A stretch of DNA of 64,000 nt, from positions 1 through 64,000 of the forward strand of contig NZ_QANL01000005.1 in assembly GCF_003067705.1 (NCBI RefSeq). Direction: 5' to 3'. Positions within the stretch are counted from its first letter, which is position 1; each line of letters starts with the position of its first letter. Below, in pieces: positions 49,518-58,357 of the stretch. The notes under the pieces were generated by a model, which saw only the letters and a program-made list of their open reading frames with translations, did no database searches and had not been told where the DNA came from. Source of the DNA: Planctomonas deserti (GTDB lineage Bacteria; Actinomycetota; Actinomycetes; Actinomycetales; Microbacteriaceae). Made by a program: the position numbers and the translations under genes.

Positions 49518-51146
49518 ATGGCTGACAGGCAGCAGAACGACTTCCCCGCGTCGAACGACGCGGCGATCGAAGACCTCCAATTCGGGGGCGGTGATCTCGA
49601 CGCCGATCTGGACGGCGGCGAGCCCGACGCCGCCGGCTTGGACCAGGCGGAGGCGGACGTAGAGGGCCGCGACTTCCAGACGGCGGGCCGCATCGCGGAC
49701 GTGGACGACGAGGACGACGTCCAGCGCGCCGAGACGCTGCGCCGCGGGCTCCGCGACTACGACCTGGAGGACGAGGACCTCGACCTGCTCGAGGCCGCGG
49801 CCGAGGGACCCGAGGGCATCACCTACCTTCCCGCGCTTCCCGTGCTCGCGATCGTGGGGCGGCCGAACGTCGGCAAGTCCGCGCTCGTGAACCGCATCCT
49901 CGGCCGCCGCGAGGCCGTGGTCGAGGACGTCCCCGGCGTCACCCGTGACCGCGTCTCCTACAAGGCGGAGTGGAACGGCCGCCGCTTCACGCTCGTCGAC
50001 ACCGGCGGGTGGGAGCCGGATGCGAAGGGCATCAACGCCTCCGTCGCCCAGCAGGCCGAGATCGCCGTCGAACTCGCGGACGCCGTGCTGTTCGTCGTCG
50101 ACGCCAACGTCGGCGCCACCTCGACCGACGAGCACGTCGTGCGGATGCTTCGCAAGACCAAGAAGCCCGTGCTGCTGGCCGCCAACAAGATCGACGACGC
50201 CCGCCAGGAGCCGAACGCGGCCAACCTGTGGTCGCTCGGTCTCGGTGAGCCCCGCCCCGTCTCCGCCCTGCACGGCCGCGGCGTCGCCGACCTCCTCGAC
50301 GAGGTGTTGCGCGTGCTGCCCGAGATCTCCGCGGTCGCCAAGGAGGAGGTCGGCGGCCCCCGCCGCGTCGCCATCCTCGGCCGCCCGAACGTCGGCAAGT
50401 CGAGCCTCCTGAACAAGGCCGTGGGGGAGGAGCGCGTGGTCGTGAACGACCTCGCCGGCACCACCCGCGACCCGGTCGACGAGCAGGTCGAGATCGCCGG
50501 GAAGGTGTGGCGATTCGTCGACACCGCCGGCATCCGCCGCCGCGTGCGGCAGGCATCCGGCGCCGAGTTCTACTCCTCGCTGCGCACGAGCGCGGCGCTG
50601 GAGAAGGCCGAGGTGGCCGTCGTGCTCATCGACGTGTCCGAGGTCATCAGTGAGCAGGATGTGCGCATCATCGACCTCGTGCTCGAGTCCGGTCGCGCCC
50701 TCGTGCTCGCCTTCAACAAGTGGGACCTGCTCGACGACGAGCGCCGCCGCTACCTGGAGCGCGAGATCGAGCAGGACCTCGCCCACGTGGCGTGGGCGCC
50801 GCGCGTGAACATCTCGGCCCGCACGGGACGCCACATGGAGAAGCTCGTGCCCGCCCTGGAGCTCGCGCTGCAGTCGTGGGACACCCGCATCCCCACCGGA
50901 AAGTTCAACGCGTTCCTCGCCGAGCTCGTGGCGGAGCACCCGCACCCCGTGCGCAGCGGCAAGCAGCCGCGCATCCTGTTCGGTACCCAAGCGTCGACGC
51001 GCCCGCCGACATTCGTGCTCTTCACGAGCGAGTTCCTCGACCCGCAGTACCGCCGGTTCATCACGCGTCGCCTGCGCGAGACGTACGGCTTCGAGGGATC
51101 CCCGATCAACGTGAACATGCGGGTGCGCGAGAAGCGCAAGCGCTAG
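49518..51146 (+). CDS. der: Ribosome biogenesis GTPase Der/EngA (542 aa)
   Basis: Tandem GTPase needed for 50S assembly. Two G1 motifs GRPNVGKS at residues 114-121 and 287-294, G3 DTGGW and DTAGI, G4 NKID and NKWD, and the C-terminal KH-like domain with [19 protein letters not shown]. The N-terminal ~110 residues are an acidic, probably disordered extension ([20 protein letters not shown]), common in actinobacterial Der. ATG 5 nt after cmk. Confidence 0.95.
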   Translation: MADRQQNDFPASNDAAIEDLQFGGGDLDADLDGGEPDAAGLDQAEADVEGRDFQTAGRIADVDDEDDVQRAETLRRGLRDYDLEDEDLDLLEAAAEGPEGITYLPALPVLAIVGRPNVGKSALVNRILGRREAVVEDVPGVTRDRVSYKAEWNGRRFTLVDTGGWEPDAKGINASVAQQAEIAVELADAVLFVVDANVGATSTDEHVVRMLRKTKKPVLLAANKIDDARQEPNAANLWSLGLGEPRPVSALHGRGVADLLDEVLRVLPEISAVAKEEVGGPRRVAILGRPNVGKSSLLNKAVGEERVVVNDLAGTTRDPVDEQVEIAGKVWRFVDTAGIRRRVRQASGAEFYSSLRTSAALEKAEVAVVLIDVSEVISEQDVRIIDLVLESGRALVLAFNKWDLLDDERRRYLEREIEQDLAHVAWAPRVNISARTGRHMEKLVPALELALQSWDTRIPTGKFNAFLAELVAEHPHPVRSGKQPRILFGTQASTRPPTFVLFTSEFLDPQYRRFITRRLRETYGFEGSPINVNMRVREKRKR

Positions 51147-51168
51147 GCGCGGTCGGCCCGGTACCCCA

Positions 51169-51230
51169 CGGTCTTTGAGCCTGTCGAAGGGACGCAACGC
51201 GCTACGGTCCCCGACCTTGTCGAGGGGACG
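51169..51230. repeat. Dispersed palindromic repeat, two direct copies after der
   Basis: GGTCTTTGAGCCTGTCGAAG (51170) and the more diverged GGTCCCCGACCTTGTCGAGG (51206), both in the + orientation. Confidence 0.8.
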
Positions 51231-51437
51231 TCACGGTCATGACCGCGTGACTGTTCGGCTAGCAGGATCGCGCTGCAGTCGCGGGGGCGCGGGGAGGGCG
51301 GCGGAGTGCTCCGCCCAAAGATGCCCGCCGAACCCCGAGCCCTCCACCGCCGACCCCGCGCGCTGACGCTCGACGGTGCCGTGATCGCGAGCGAGGTCCA
51401 CCGCGGTCCGTGTCCTCTCCGCAGGACGAGAACCCTA

Positions 51438-51539
51438 CGGTCGCTGAGCTTGTCGAAGGGACGTAGGTGTCAGGCGCTCCGGCCTGACCACGCCAGGATC
51501 CGCAGGCATGTTACGTCGCTTCGACAGGCTCAGCGACCG
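51438..51539. repeat. Dispersed palindromic repeat, inverted pair
   Basis: CGGTCGCTGAGCTTGTCGAA at 51438 and the inverted CGTCGCTTCGACAGGCTCAG at 51514, 50 bp apart. Confidence 0.85.
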
Positions 51540-51591
51540 TAGTGACCGATCGCCAGCGAAGCCCGACTCCCAGTCCCCGCACCTTCGGGTA

Positions 51592-52104
51592 TCACCTCAG
51601 CGCCAGCACGCGGCCCTTCTTGTGGTTGCCGAAGGGGAGCGCGCCGTAGGTGGCAAAGAAGTCCTCGATCAGCGCGGACTCGACGTCTTCGGGGTCCTCG
51701 TCCGGCGTCTCCTTCCAGGCGACCAGGAGATCGTCGCTGTCGGCGAGCTGCCACAGGTATCGTCCGCCCCAGTGGGCCACCGGCTCGCCCCTGCCATGCC
51801 GGCGGAACTCGTCAAGACGCTTGCGGATGCCCCGCTTGCCGCCGGCGCCGGCTCCCGCCTTGCCGATGTAGAGGACGTTGGATCCGTGCACCCAGGCGCC
51901 CTCGAGCTTCAACAGCGCGGCGGACGGGTCCTTGCCCTTGAACCAGCCGGCCGGGCTCCGCTCGAGGAACCGGGGGAGGGAGAGGGTGGGGCGGTACACG
52001 ACGTACACGCCGGGTGTGCTCGGGACCTCCACGTGGGGGAGGTCGGCGAACCGGACGAAACCGCGAAAGCCGGAGCCACTCAGCGTCTTCTGCGTCAATT
52101 CCAC
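51592..52104 (-). CDS. GIY-YIG nuclease-like protein (170 aa)
   Basis: GVYVVY (residues 32-37) and VLYIGKAG (77-84) form the GIY-YIG beta-sheet; [10 protein letters not shown] supplies the conserved Arg, and [17 protein letters not shown] holds the metal-binding Glu and the closing Asn. The spacing between GVY and YIG is long (~45 residues). Predicted nuclease, target unknown. The GTG start has TAATGT 6 nt upstream. It diverges from the NUDIX-NYN gene. Confidence 0.7.
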   Translation of the reverse strand: MELTQKTLSGSGFRGFVRFADLPHVEVPSTPGVYVVYRPTLSLPRFLERSPAGWFKGKDPSAALLKLEGAWVHGSNVLYIGKAGAGAGGKRGIRKRLDEFRRHGRGEPVAHWGGRYLWQLADSDDLLVAWKETPDEDPEDVESALIEDFFATYGALPFGNHKKGRVLALR

Positions 52105-52110
52105 CCGATC

Positions 52111-52116
52111 ACATTA
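52111..52116 (-). promoter_or_regulatory. Likely -10 (TAATGT) of the GIY-YIG gene
   Basis: Ends 6 nt before the GTG at 52104. Confidence 0.45.
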
Positions 52117-52207
52117 CGTGCCCGGCGGCGCCGCTCCTGCACGCCCGCCGAACGGATTGCGCAATCGTGGTTCGCGCCGCTCCCACGACTCGCTCACCTC
52201 GTCCCGG

Positions 52208-52213
52208 TACCCT
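52208..52213 (+). promoter_or_regulatory. Likely -10 (TACCCT) of the NUDIX-NYN gene
   Basis: Ends 6 nt before the ATG at 52220. Confidence 0.45.
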
Positions 52214-52219
52214 CGAACC

Positions 52220-53131
52220 ATGGCCCCATCCCGCGATCCCGGTGACACGTGGGTCGAGGGATCGGACGGCGCCCGCTTCTGGGGGCGCTTCGGCGCGGCC
52301 GGCCTCGTGCTGCACGATCCTGCCCGCGGCATACTGCTGCAGCACCGCGTCGAGTGGAGCCACTTCGGCGGCACCTGGGGCATCCCGGGCGGCGCGATAC
52401 AGCAGGGCGAGCGGCCGATCGACGGCGCCGTGCGCGAGGCGACCGAGGAAGCCGGCCTGCCGGACGGTGTCGTGCTGCCGCGCTTCTCGCACGTTCTCGA
52501 CCTCGACTTCTGGACCTACACGACCCTGGTCGCCAGGGCGCGCGAGTCGTTCGAGCCGATCATCTCCGACCGCGAGAGCCTGGAGCTCCGGTGGGTGCCG
52601 GTCGAGGAGGTCGACGACCTGCCGCTGCACCCGGGCTTCGGTGCGGCCTGGCCCACCCTGCGTGCCGACCTGCGTCGCGACATCACCGTGGTGGTGGACG
52701 CGGCAAACGTGGTCGGCTCCCGTCCGGACGGCTGGTGGAAGGATCGCCGCGGTGCTGCGGAGCGACTCCTCGCGTCCCTCGCCGAGCTTGCGACCACCGG
52801 GGTCCCGGCGGAGGAGCTCGACCTGCCGCATCACGCGTGGTGGCCCCGCTATACCGTCGTGCTCGAGGGGCAGGCCCGCGGCGCGGCCCTCCCGACGGAC
52901 GCGCCCGACGCTCTGCGCGTGGTGTCCGCGCCCGGCGAGGGCGACGACACGATCGTCGACGAGGTGGCGGCCCTACGGGACGCGGACCCGGCGGCGGATG
53001 TCCGCGTCGTGACGTCCGATCGGGAGTTGCGTGCCCGCGTTGAGTCGTTGGGCGCACGCACGCACGGGCCCTCCTTCCTCACCGCGCTGTCCAGCGCCTC
53101 GACGACCCACAACGAGCACGTCGGCCCCTGA
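52220..53131 (+). CDS. NUDIX hydrolase fused to a NYN/PIN-like domain (303 aa)
   Basis: The N-terminal NUDIX domain (about 25-150) has the box GGAIQQGERPIDGAVREATEE beginning at residue 58. The C-terminal ~150 residues start with VVVDAANVVGSRPDGWWKDR, the hallmark of NYN (PIN-like) ribonuclease domains, with later acidic residues in EGDDTIVDEVAAL and VRVVTSDRELRARV. It joins nucleotide clean-up to a probable RNA nuclease; the biological role is unknown. Confidence 0.85.
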   Translation: MAPSRDPGDTWVEGSDGARFWGRFGAAGLVLHDPARGILLQHRVEWSHFGGTWGIPGGAIQQGERPIDGAVREATEEAGLPDGVVLPRFSHVLDLDFWTYTTLVARARESFEPIISDRESLELRWVPVEEVDDLPLHPGFGAAWPTLRADLRRDITVVVDAANVVGSRPDGWWKDRRGAAERLLASLAELATTGVPAEELDLPHHAWWPRYTVVLEGQARGAALPTDAPDALRVVSAPGEGDDTIVDEVAALRDADPAADVRVVTSDRELRARVESLGARTHGPSFLTALSSASTTHNEHVGP

Positions 53132-53208
53132 CGGGTCGCGGCTGCCTGCCGAGGTGCGTCGACCCGCGAAGTCCGACGGTGGCGCTCGACGGCGCTCGGA
53201 ATTGGTGC

Positions 53209-53646
53209 TCAGCCCTTCTTCAGAGACTCCGCGAGCATCAGGATGATGCCGCTCGGCCCGCGCACGTAGGTGAGCTTGTAGAGATCCTCGTAGGTGGCGA
53301 CGCCGCGGAGCGGGTGGCAGCCGTGCTTGGCGGCGACGGCGAGGGCCTCGTCGATATCATCAACTGAGAAGGCGACGCGGTGCATGCCGATCTCGTTGGG
53401 GAGCGTGGGCTCCGTCTCGATCGCCTCCGGGTGGATGTACTCGAACAGCTCGATCCGACCGTGCCCGTCGGGAGTCTGGAGCATAGCGATCCGGGCGTGA
53501 TTGCCGTCGAGGCCGACGGCGGTGTCGGTCCATTCGCCGCTGACCGTGTCGCGGCCGATCACGGTGAGTCCGAGGTCGGTGAAGAAGGCGATCGTCGCCT
53601 CGAGGTCGCGAACGGCGATGCCGACGTTCTCCAGCTTGATGGCCAT
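53209..53646 (-). CDS. VOC family protein, methylmalonyl-CoA epimerase-like (145 aa)
   Basis: KLENVGIAVRDLEATIAFFTDLGL, ELFEYIHPEA, MHRVAFSVDDIDEAL and YVRGPSGIILMLAE give a single VOC domain with metal ligands H/E in the usual places. The substrate is not clear; a glyoxalase or dioxygenase role is possible. ATG 53646 is chosen because TAGCAT lies 7 nt upstream; an ATG at 53655 would add three residues. Confidence 0.8.
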   Translation of the reverse strand: MAIKLENVGIAVRDLEATIAFFTDLGLTVIGRDTVSGEWTDTAVGLDGNHARIAMLQTPDGHGRIELFEYIHPEAIETEPTLPNEIGMHRVAFSVDDIDEALAVAAKHGCHPLRGVATYEDLYKLTYVRGPSGIILMLAESLKKG

Positions 53647-53653
53647 GCGCTGC

Positions 53654-53659
53654 ATGCTA
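53654..53659 (-). promoter_or_regulatory. Likely -10 (TAGCAT) of the VOC gene
   Basis: Ends 7 nt before ATG 53646. Confidence 0.4.
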
Positions 53660-53812
53660 CTGCGGCGTGCCCCGCCGCCCCCAGATCCCCGGATGCCCCC
53701 GCCCCAGGCGTCATCCGCCTCAAGCCGACCCGGATGCAGGTGACAGCTTCACCGGTAAGGGCGCGCTCGCGGAAACGGTCGTGGGTCCCGCGGGCGCACG
53801 CCCGGGCGCTCA

Positions 53813-54002
53813 CGGTCGCTGAGCTTGTCGGAGCGACGCGACGTGCCCGGCCGACCTGACCGGAACGTCCCTTCGACAAGCTCAGGGACCGTATGGCGGT
53901 GCCGAGCGCGCGGGAGCGACCGCACGGTCGCTGAGCCCGTCGAAGCGACGCAACGTTGCTCGCGGGATCGGCATCTCGGTCGCTGAGCCTGTCGAAGCGA
54001 CG
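53813..54002. repeat. Cluster of four dispersed palindromic repeats
   Basis: Copies at 53813-53837 (+), 53867-53891 (inverted), 53925-53950 (+) and 53977-54002 (+). Three have GTCGCT/(A/G)GCGAC ends and one has GTCCCT/AGGGAC. The 384-bp gap 53647-54030 holds nothing else that I can support. Confidence 0.85.
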
Positions 54003-54030
54003 TGAGGTTCCTTGGTCGGCCAGGGGCTCT

Positions 54031-55407
54031 CTAGAACGGCGGTTCCTCCGGGGTCACCGCCTTGGGTCGGGCCGCTCGTCGCTCCGGCTTCGGGGTCGCG
54101 ATATGCGTCGCCGGTTCGGTCTCGTACTCGTGTCCGCTCGGGGAGAGCCAGCGCACCCTGCCGCCACTGGCGGAGGTTGAGGACCAGCCGGTGTGGTGCT
54201 TCACCCGGTGATGTGACCGGCACAGGTGCACGAGGTTGCCGTGGTCGGTTCCCCCGCCGTACTGCCAGTCCGTCACGTGGTCGACATCGGCCCGCCCTGC
54301 CGAGCGGTTGCAGCCGGGAAAGCGGCAGGTCTCGTCTCGTACCTGAAGCCAGGTCCGAAGATCCTTCGGTACCGCGTACCGGTCGCGGCCAACCGAGAGC
54401 ACGGCGCCGGTCTCGGGGTGGGTGAGGAGGCGGGTGAAGCTCGGCGCCCGCGCCGCGATCCTCCTCGCGGTGTCCGTGTCGATTGGCCCGTAGCCCTCGA
54501 GAGTGCCGGGCTCCTCCGAGCGGCCGAGGAGCGTCATTACCGGGACCGTCACGAGTACGCGGGGCCGGATGCCCACGCCGATCGGTGCATCGATGCGCCG
54601 CGTCGACTTCTCCTCCACAAGGTCCCCGTCGGTAGCCGCGGCCGTGGTGGTGCCGTCGACGAGGAGGTCGGTTAACGCGTCGGCCATGAGCTGCGTCCGC
54701 GTCCTCTCCTCCCCAGGCTCGGTTTTCAGTCCCTCCGCGATGTCGCGCAGCCGGTTGGCGATGCCCAGCACCTCGGGTGCCGGGAGGTAGGCGTTCAGCC
54801 AGGCCATACCGTCCTTCGCCGGGCACGTCTCGATGTGCCGGTCCGCCACCGACGCGACGTGTCGCTCCTGGATCGACTCCGGGTGCAGACGCTCGCGCAG
54901 CTCCCGGGTCGCCTTGTCGAGCTTGGGGACGGTGAGGTGCTCCGCCTTGGGCAGCACCGCCTCCTCCACGGCGGCCACTCCGGCCGGCGGGAGGGTGGCG
55001 GTGTGGTCGATGAGGACCTGCGCGTGCCGGTAACCGATCCGACCGGTGCGCAGCGCCTCCTGGGTCGCGGGGAGGTCGTGCAGCAGGGCCTCGCTCTCGG
55101 CGATGAGGCGCTCCGCGGCGCGTTCGGAGATGCGCAGGGCGGCGGCGACCTCGGTCGTCAGCACGCGGCGTCTGGCGACCTTCGGCGACCAGCGCGGCCC
55201 GCCCGTGGTGGGGACGGAGAGGTCGGTGGTTTCCGTCCAGAGCCGGGCGCGGTCGATGGCCTCGGCTCTAAGGGAGTGGCCGAGCCGGATGATGCGCTCG
55301 GCGGCCGTGACGGCGTCGATCATCGCCAGGAACGTTTCGGTTACCACCTGCTGCAGTGGCAGTCCGTCGGGTGGGATCGGGTCGGGTGGAGCGGTTGCTT
55401 CGGTCAT
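54031..55407 (-). CDS. DUF222 / HNH endonuclease signature protein (458 aa)
   Basis: The N-terminal ~300 residues are the DUF222 helical domain (AAALRISERAAERLIAESEA, TGRIGYRHAQVLIDHTATLP), and the HNH motif lies at ~361-405 (CRFPGCNRSAGRADVDHV ... GNLVHLCRSHHRVKH) with zinc Cys pairs. The family (13E12-like) is multi-copy in many actinobacteria; its role is unsettled. ATG 55407 is used; the open frame upstream reads as translated repeat DNA (TVPELVEG, SLSLSKG). The gene is bracketed by repeat clusters. Confidence 0.85.
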   Translation of the reverse strand: MTEATAPPDPIPPDGLPLQQVVTETFLAMIDAVTAAERIIRLGHSLRAEAIDRARLWTETTDLSVPTTGGPRWSPKVARRRVLTTEVAAALRISERAAERLIAESEALLHDLPATQEALRTGRIGYRHAQVLIDHTATLPPAGVAAVEEAVLPKAEHLTVPKLDKATRELRERLHPESIQERHVASVADRHIETCPAKDGMAWLNAYLPAPEVLGIANRLRDIAEGLKTEPGEERTRTQLMADALTDLLVDGTTTAAATDGDLVEEKSTRRIDAPIGVGIRPRVLVTVPVMTLLGRSEEPGTLEGYGPIDTDTARRIAARAPSFTRLLTHPETGAVLSVGRDRYAVPKDLRTWLQVRDETCRFPGCNRSAGRADVDHVTDWQYGGGTDHGNLVHLCRSHHRVKHHTGWSSTSASGGRVRWLSPSGHEYETEPATHIATPKPERRAARPKAVTPEEPPF

Positions 55408-55490
55408 GCGTCCAGGGAAAACCCGGCCACCGACACCGACCCAGCCGCTCCTGTGGACAATGTGGAGAAATAGCGCCGAGCGTCCCGTGC

Positions 55491-55629
55491 GTCCCTTCGA
55501 CAAGCTCAGGGACCGTATGGTTGGCACCCGGATCAGCGCGCATTGCGTCCCTTCGACAAGCTCAGGGACCGTATGAAACCGTAAAACGCTACGGGCACGA
55601 CCACGGTCGCTGAGTTCGTCGAAGCGACG
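55491..55629. repeat. Cluster of three dispersed palindromic repeats
   Basis: Copies at 55491-55515 and 55547-55571 (both inverted relative to +) and 55604-55629 (+). The gap 55408-55713 has no gene. Confidence 0.85.
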
Positions 55630-55700
55630 TGATCCGACCCGCACTACGGCACCCCCTCTTCTCCTCCACAGGCTCGGGCGCACGGCCGGGCGTGGATCCG

Positions 55701-55706
55701 TACGGT
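55701..55706 (+). promoter_or_regulatory. Likely -10 (TACGGT) of the dienelactone hydrolase gene
   Basis: Ends 7 nt before the ATG at 55714. Confidence 0.4.
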
Positions 55707-55713
55707 CGGAAGC

Positions 55714-56511
55714 ATGACCGACACGTTCTCACCGGCACATCGCAAGCTCCTCAACACCGTTCCGCTGCGCGCGGCATCCCGCATCGTCACCTTGGAGGTG
55801 CCGTACGAGCACGACGGTGAGCCCATGGAGGGCTACCTCGCGGTGGACGAGACGCACGAGGGCCGTCGACCCGGCGTCCTGATCCTGCACGACTGGGGCG
55901 GCCTCGCCGACTACACCCGCGTCCGCGCGCAGATGCTCGCTCGCCTCGGGTATGTGGCGTTCGCCGCCGACGTCTACGGCACCGGCATCCGGCCCGAGGG
56001 CGACGACGCCCCCAAGGAGGCCGGCAAGTACTACTCGAACCTCGAGCTCCTCCGAGCGCGCGTGGCTGCCGGTTTCCGGGAGCTGCAGGCGAACCCGGAC
56101 GTCGATCCCGACCGCATCGTTGTGATCGGCTACTGCTTCGGCGGATCCGCCGCGCTCGAGTTCGCCCGCACGGGCGCCGAGGTCCGCGGCGTCGTGTCCT
56201 TCCACGGCGGGTTGATCGCTCACGACCCGAGCGACGCGGACGCCGTCCGCGCGTCATTGCTGATCCTCACCGGTGGCTCGGACCCGGTCGTCCCCGACGA
56301 AGCGGTCGTCGCGTTCGAGAACGAGCTGCGGGCGGCCGCCCACGTGGACTGGGAGGTCGTCACCTACAGCGGCGCCCCGCATGCGTTCACGCTGCCCGAG
56401 GCCGACCACTACCGCCCGCTGGCTGATGCGCGCAGCTGGCGCCGTTTCGTCGACTTCCTCGAGGAGGTCACGGCGGAGCGACCGACCGTCGACGCCGACC
56501 CAGGGGAGTAG
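55714..56511 (+). CDS. Dienelactone hydrolase family protein (265 aa)
   Basis: Alpha/beta hydrolase with a Cys nucleophile: VIGYCFGGSAALEF places C141 in G-x-C-x-G-G; Asp in GGSDPVVPDE and His in GAPHAFTLPEADHY complete the triad. VLILHDWGGLADYTR is the oxyanion region. It hydrolyses dienelactone-like or related esters; the true substrate is unknown. Cytosolic. Confidence 0.85.
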   Translation: MTDTFSPAHRKLLNTVPLRAASRIVTLEVPYEHDGEPMEGYLAVDETHEGRRPGVLILHDWGGLADYTRVRAQMLARLGYVAFAADVYGTGIRPEGDDAPKEAGKYYSNLELLRARVAAGFRELQANPDVDPDRIVVIGYCFGGSAALEFARTGAEVRGVVSFHGGLIAHDPSDADAVRASLLILTGGSDPVVPDEAVVAFENELRAAAHVDWEVVTYSGAPHAFTLPEADHYRPLADARSWRRFVDFLEEVTAERPTVDADPGE

Positions 56512-56580
56512 CCCGACCGGCAGAGCGTGCGCGGAGGCCGCGCGCATCCGCTACTATGGACAAGTTGCCCGAGAGGGTAG

Positions 56581-56654
<74 letters not shown>

Positions 56655-56657
56655 CCG

Positions 56658-56694
56658 AAAAGTCCCGGAAACTTACGAGTTCCCCGGGACTTTT
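56658..56694 (+). terminator. Terminator after tRNA-Pro
   Basis: 11-bp stem AAAAGTCCCGG / CCGGGACTTTT with terminal T residues, 3 nt after the tRNA. Confidence 0.85.
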
Positions 56695-56837
56695 AAGGTT
56701 TAAGGGACCAACTCTCCCAGTGAGAACGCCATGCTCTGACCCCTCTGGCCCCCACGGGTTGGACCGCCCGTCCGACCGGCCGCCGTCGATCTGGATCATC
56801 ACCGATTGTGTCGGAACTTCGTGCGCACCTGATTGGC

Positions 56838-57074
56838 ATGAATGCGCACAAGGACCTGGAATCCGTACCCGCGGTCGTGCCTGCCGACGCCCTGGGGCTG
56901 CCGCCTCTCATCGACGTCGCCGAGTTGGCCAAGTACCTGGGCGTGCCGGTGTCGACGATCTACGACTGGCGCACCCACGGCAAGGGACCCACGGCCTACC
57001 GCTTCGGCAAGCATCTGAAGTTCGCCGTCTCGGACGTGCGGGACTGGGTTGCGGGCCAGCGAGAGCCGGCGTAG
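56838..57074 (+). CDS. Excisionase-like helix-turn-helix protein (78 aa)
   Basis: IDVAELAKYLGVPVSTIYDW is the MerR/Xis-type winged helix, followed by YRFGKHLKFAVSDVRDWV, the common wing and last helix of AlpA/excisionase proteins. It probably directs excision by the integrase 33 nt downstream. An in-frame GTG at 56808 would add ten residues. Confidence 0.8.
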   Translation: MNAHKDLESVPAVVPADALGLPPLIDVAELAKYLGVPVSTIYDWRTHGKGPTAYRFGKHLKFAVSDVRDWVAGQREPA

Positions 57075-57106
57075 CCACTCCGGCGACTCGAGGGGGGCGG
57101 ATTGAC

Positions 57107-58292
57107 ATGGCGCGGCCACGACTGACGATCGGCACGTTCGGCGACATCACCGTACGCTCGATGCCCTCAGGACGCATCGAGGCGCGCACGCAGTTCCGCG
57201 ACTGGGACGGTCGCTCCCGCATCGTGCAGGCCACAGGCGACACGGCGAAAGCGGCTGAGCAAGCACTCAAAGCCAAGCTCACCGAGCGCCCACCAACCCA
57301 GTCCGCCTACACCCACTTGTCGCCAGACAGCCTGTTCGGCGACAAGGTGGCCTACTGGCTGAAGCAACTCGACCTCGAGGGCCGAATATCTAGAACCACC
57401 CGGCTCCTGTACGAGCGGAACGTGCGCACCCTCGTATTGCCCGCGTTCGAGCACCTCGCCCTGCGCGAGATCGGCGTCGCTCGCTGCGATCGCTTCATCA
57501 AAGATCAGGCGCACATTTCGTACAACCGCGCCAAAGCAGTCACGCGTAGTGCTGCGCCTTGCGCTCGAATTGGCAGTGCGACACGAAGTGCTGACTCGGA
57601 ATCCGATGGATCACGTATCCCGCATCTACCGGGAGGCGCGTGTGCCCGACGCGCTCTCCAACGTCGAGGTGAACGAGATCCGCCAGGCGATCGCACTGTG
57701 GGAGTCGGGCAGCTTTCACATGTCGGAGCCGAAGCCCGACGGTCAGCTCGGTAAGATCGTCGAAGTCATGCTGGGCACGTCAGCCCGTATCGGCGAGGTC
57801 TTAGCGATCCGTCGCCGCGACGTCGACATGACTGGACAGACCCCAACCATCCGGTTGGCCGGAACTATCGTGAGCAGGCAAGGTGAACCGACGATGCGGC
57901 AGGATCACCCCAAGACGGCCAAGTCGCGGCGAACAGGGGCCATCCCGTCCTTCACAGCGGAAGCGGTGCGGCGACGGCTTGCTCAACGCGATGACTCGTT
58001 ACCCGAGGCCCTGCTGTTCTGCAGCCGTAACGACACCCCGTTGACCACCATCAACGTGCGCCGCCAGTTACGGCACGTCGCGGGCCTCGCGGACATCAGC
58101 GGAGTGACCCCGCACACGTTCCGTCGCACCTTGGCAACCGTCGTGAACGAGCATGCCGGCGTCGTACTGGCCGCTGAACTCCTCGGTCATACGGATCCGA
58201 AGGTGCCCATCCAGCACTACATACGGCGTAATGAAATGGTGCGTCCGCTCACTGCGGATCTGCTCGATCGCGCGCTCCGGAAGGGATATTGA
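57107..58292 (+). pseudogene. Tyrosine integrase with a frameshift
   Basis: The first frame from ATG 57107 gives an N-terminal arm-binding and core-binding domain (RPRLTIGTFGDITVRSMPSG ... LLYERNVRTLVLPAFEHLAL), but after NRAKAVTR (57547) the integrase continues in the next frame at 57549 (LRLALELAVRHEVLTRNPM). There the catalytic residues follow: ARIGEVLAIRRRD, HTFRRTLAT, LGHTD and a Tyr in IQHYI. One extra base (or two missing) at ~57548 breaks the gene. Its place beside tRNA-Pro fits a genomic island whose integrase is now inactive, unless a recoding event or sequencing error is involved. Confidence 0.85.
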
Positions 58293-58357
58293 GCGGTGCT
58301 CGACCCATAGTATGGACTCGCGTTTAGTTGCCTACTACAAGAAGGATTCAACGCTGC

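Larger units (their letters stand above)
51147..51591. other. 445-bp gene-free region with four palindromic repeats
   Basis: Holds repeats at 51169-51193, 51205-51230, 51438-51463 and an inverted copy at 51514-51539. The DNA between them shows no convincing reading frame or RNA gene. Confidence 0.7.

Noticed and set aside
54031-55683. A longer HNH protein starting at 55683
   Set aside because: The first ~90 residues translate the dispersed repeats (TVPELVEG, SLSLSKG); the DUF222 domain begins after ATG 55407.
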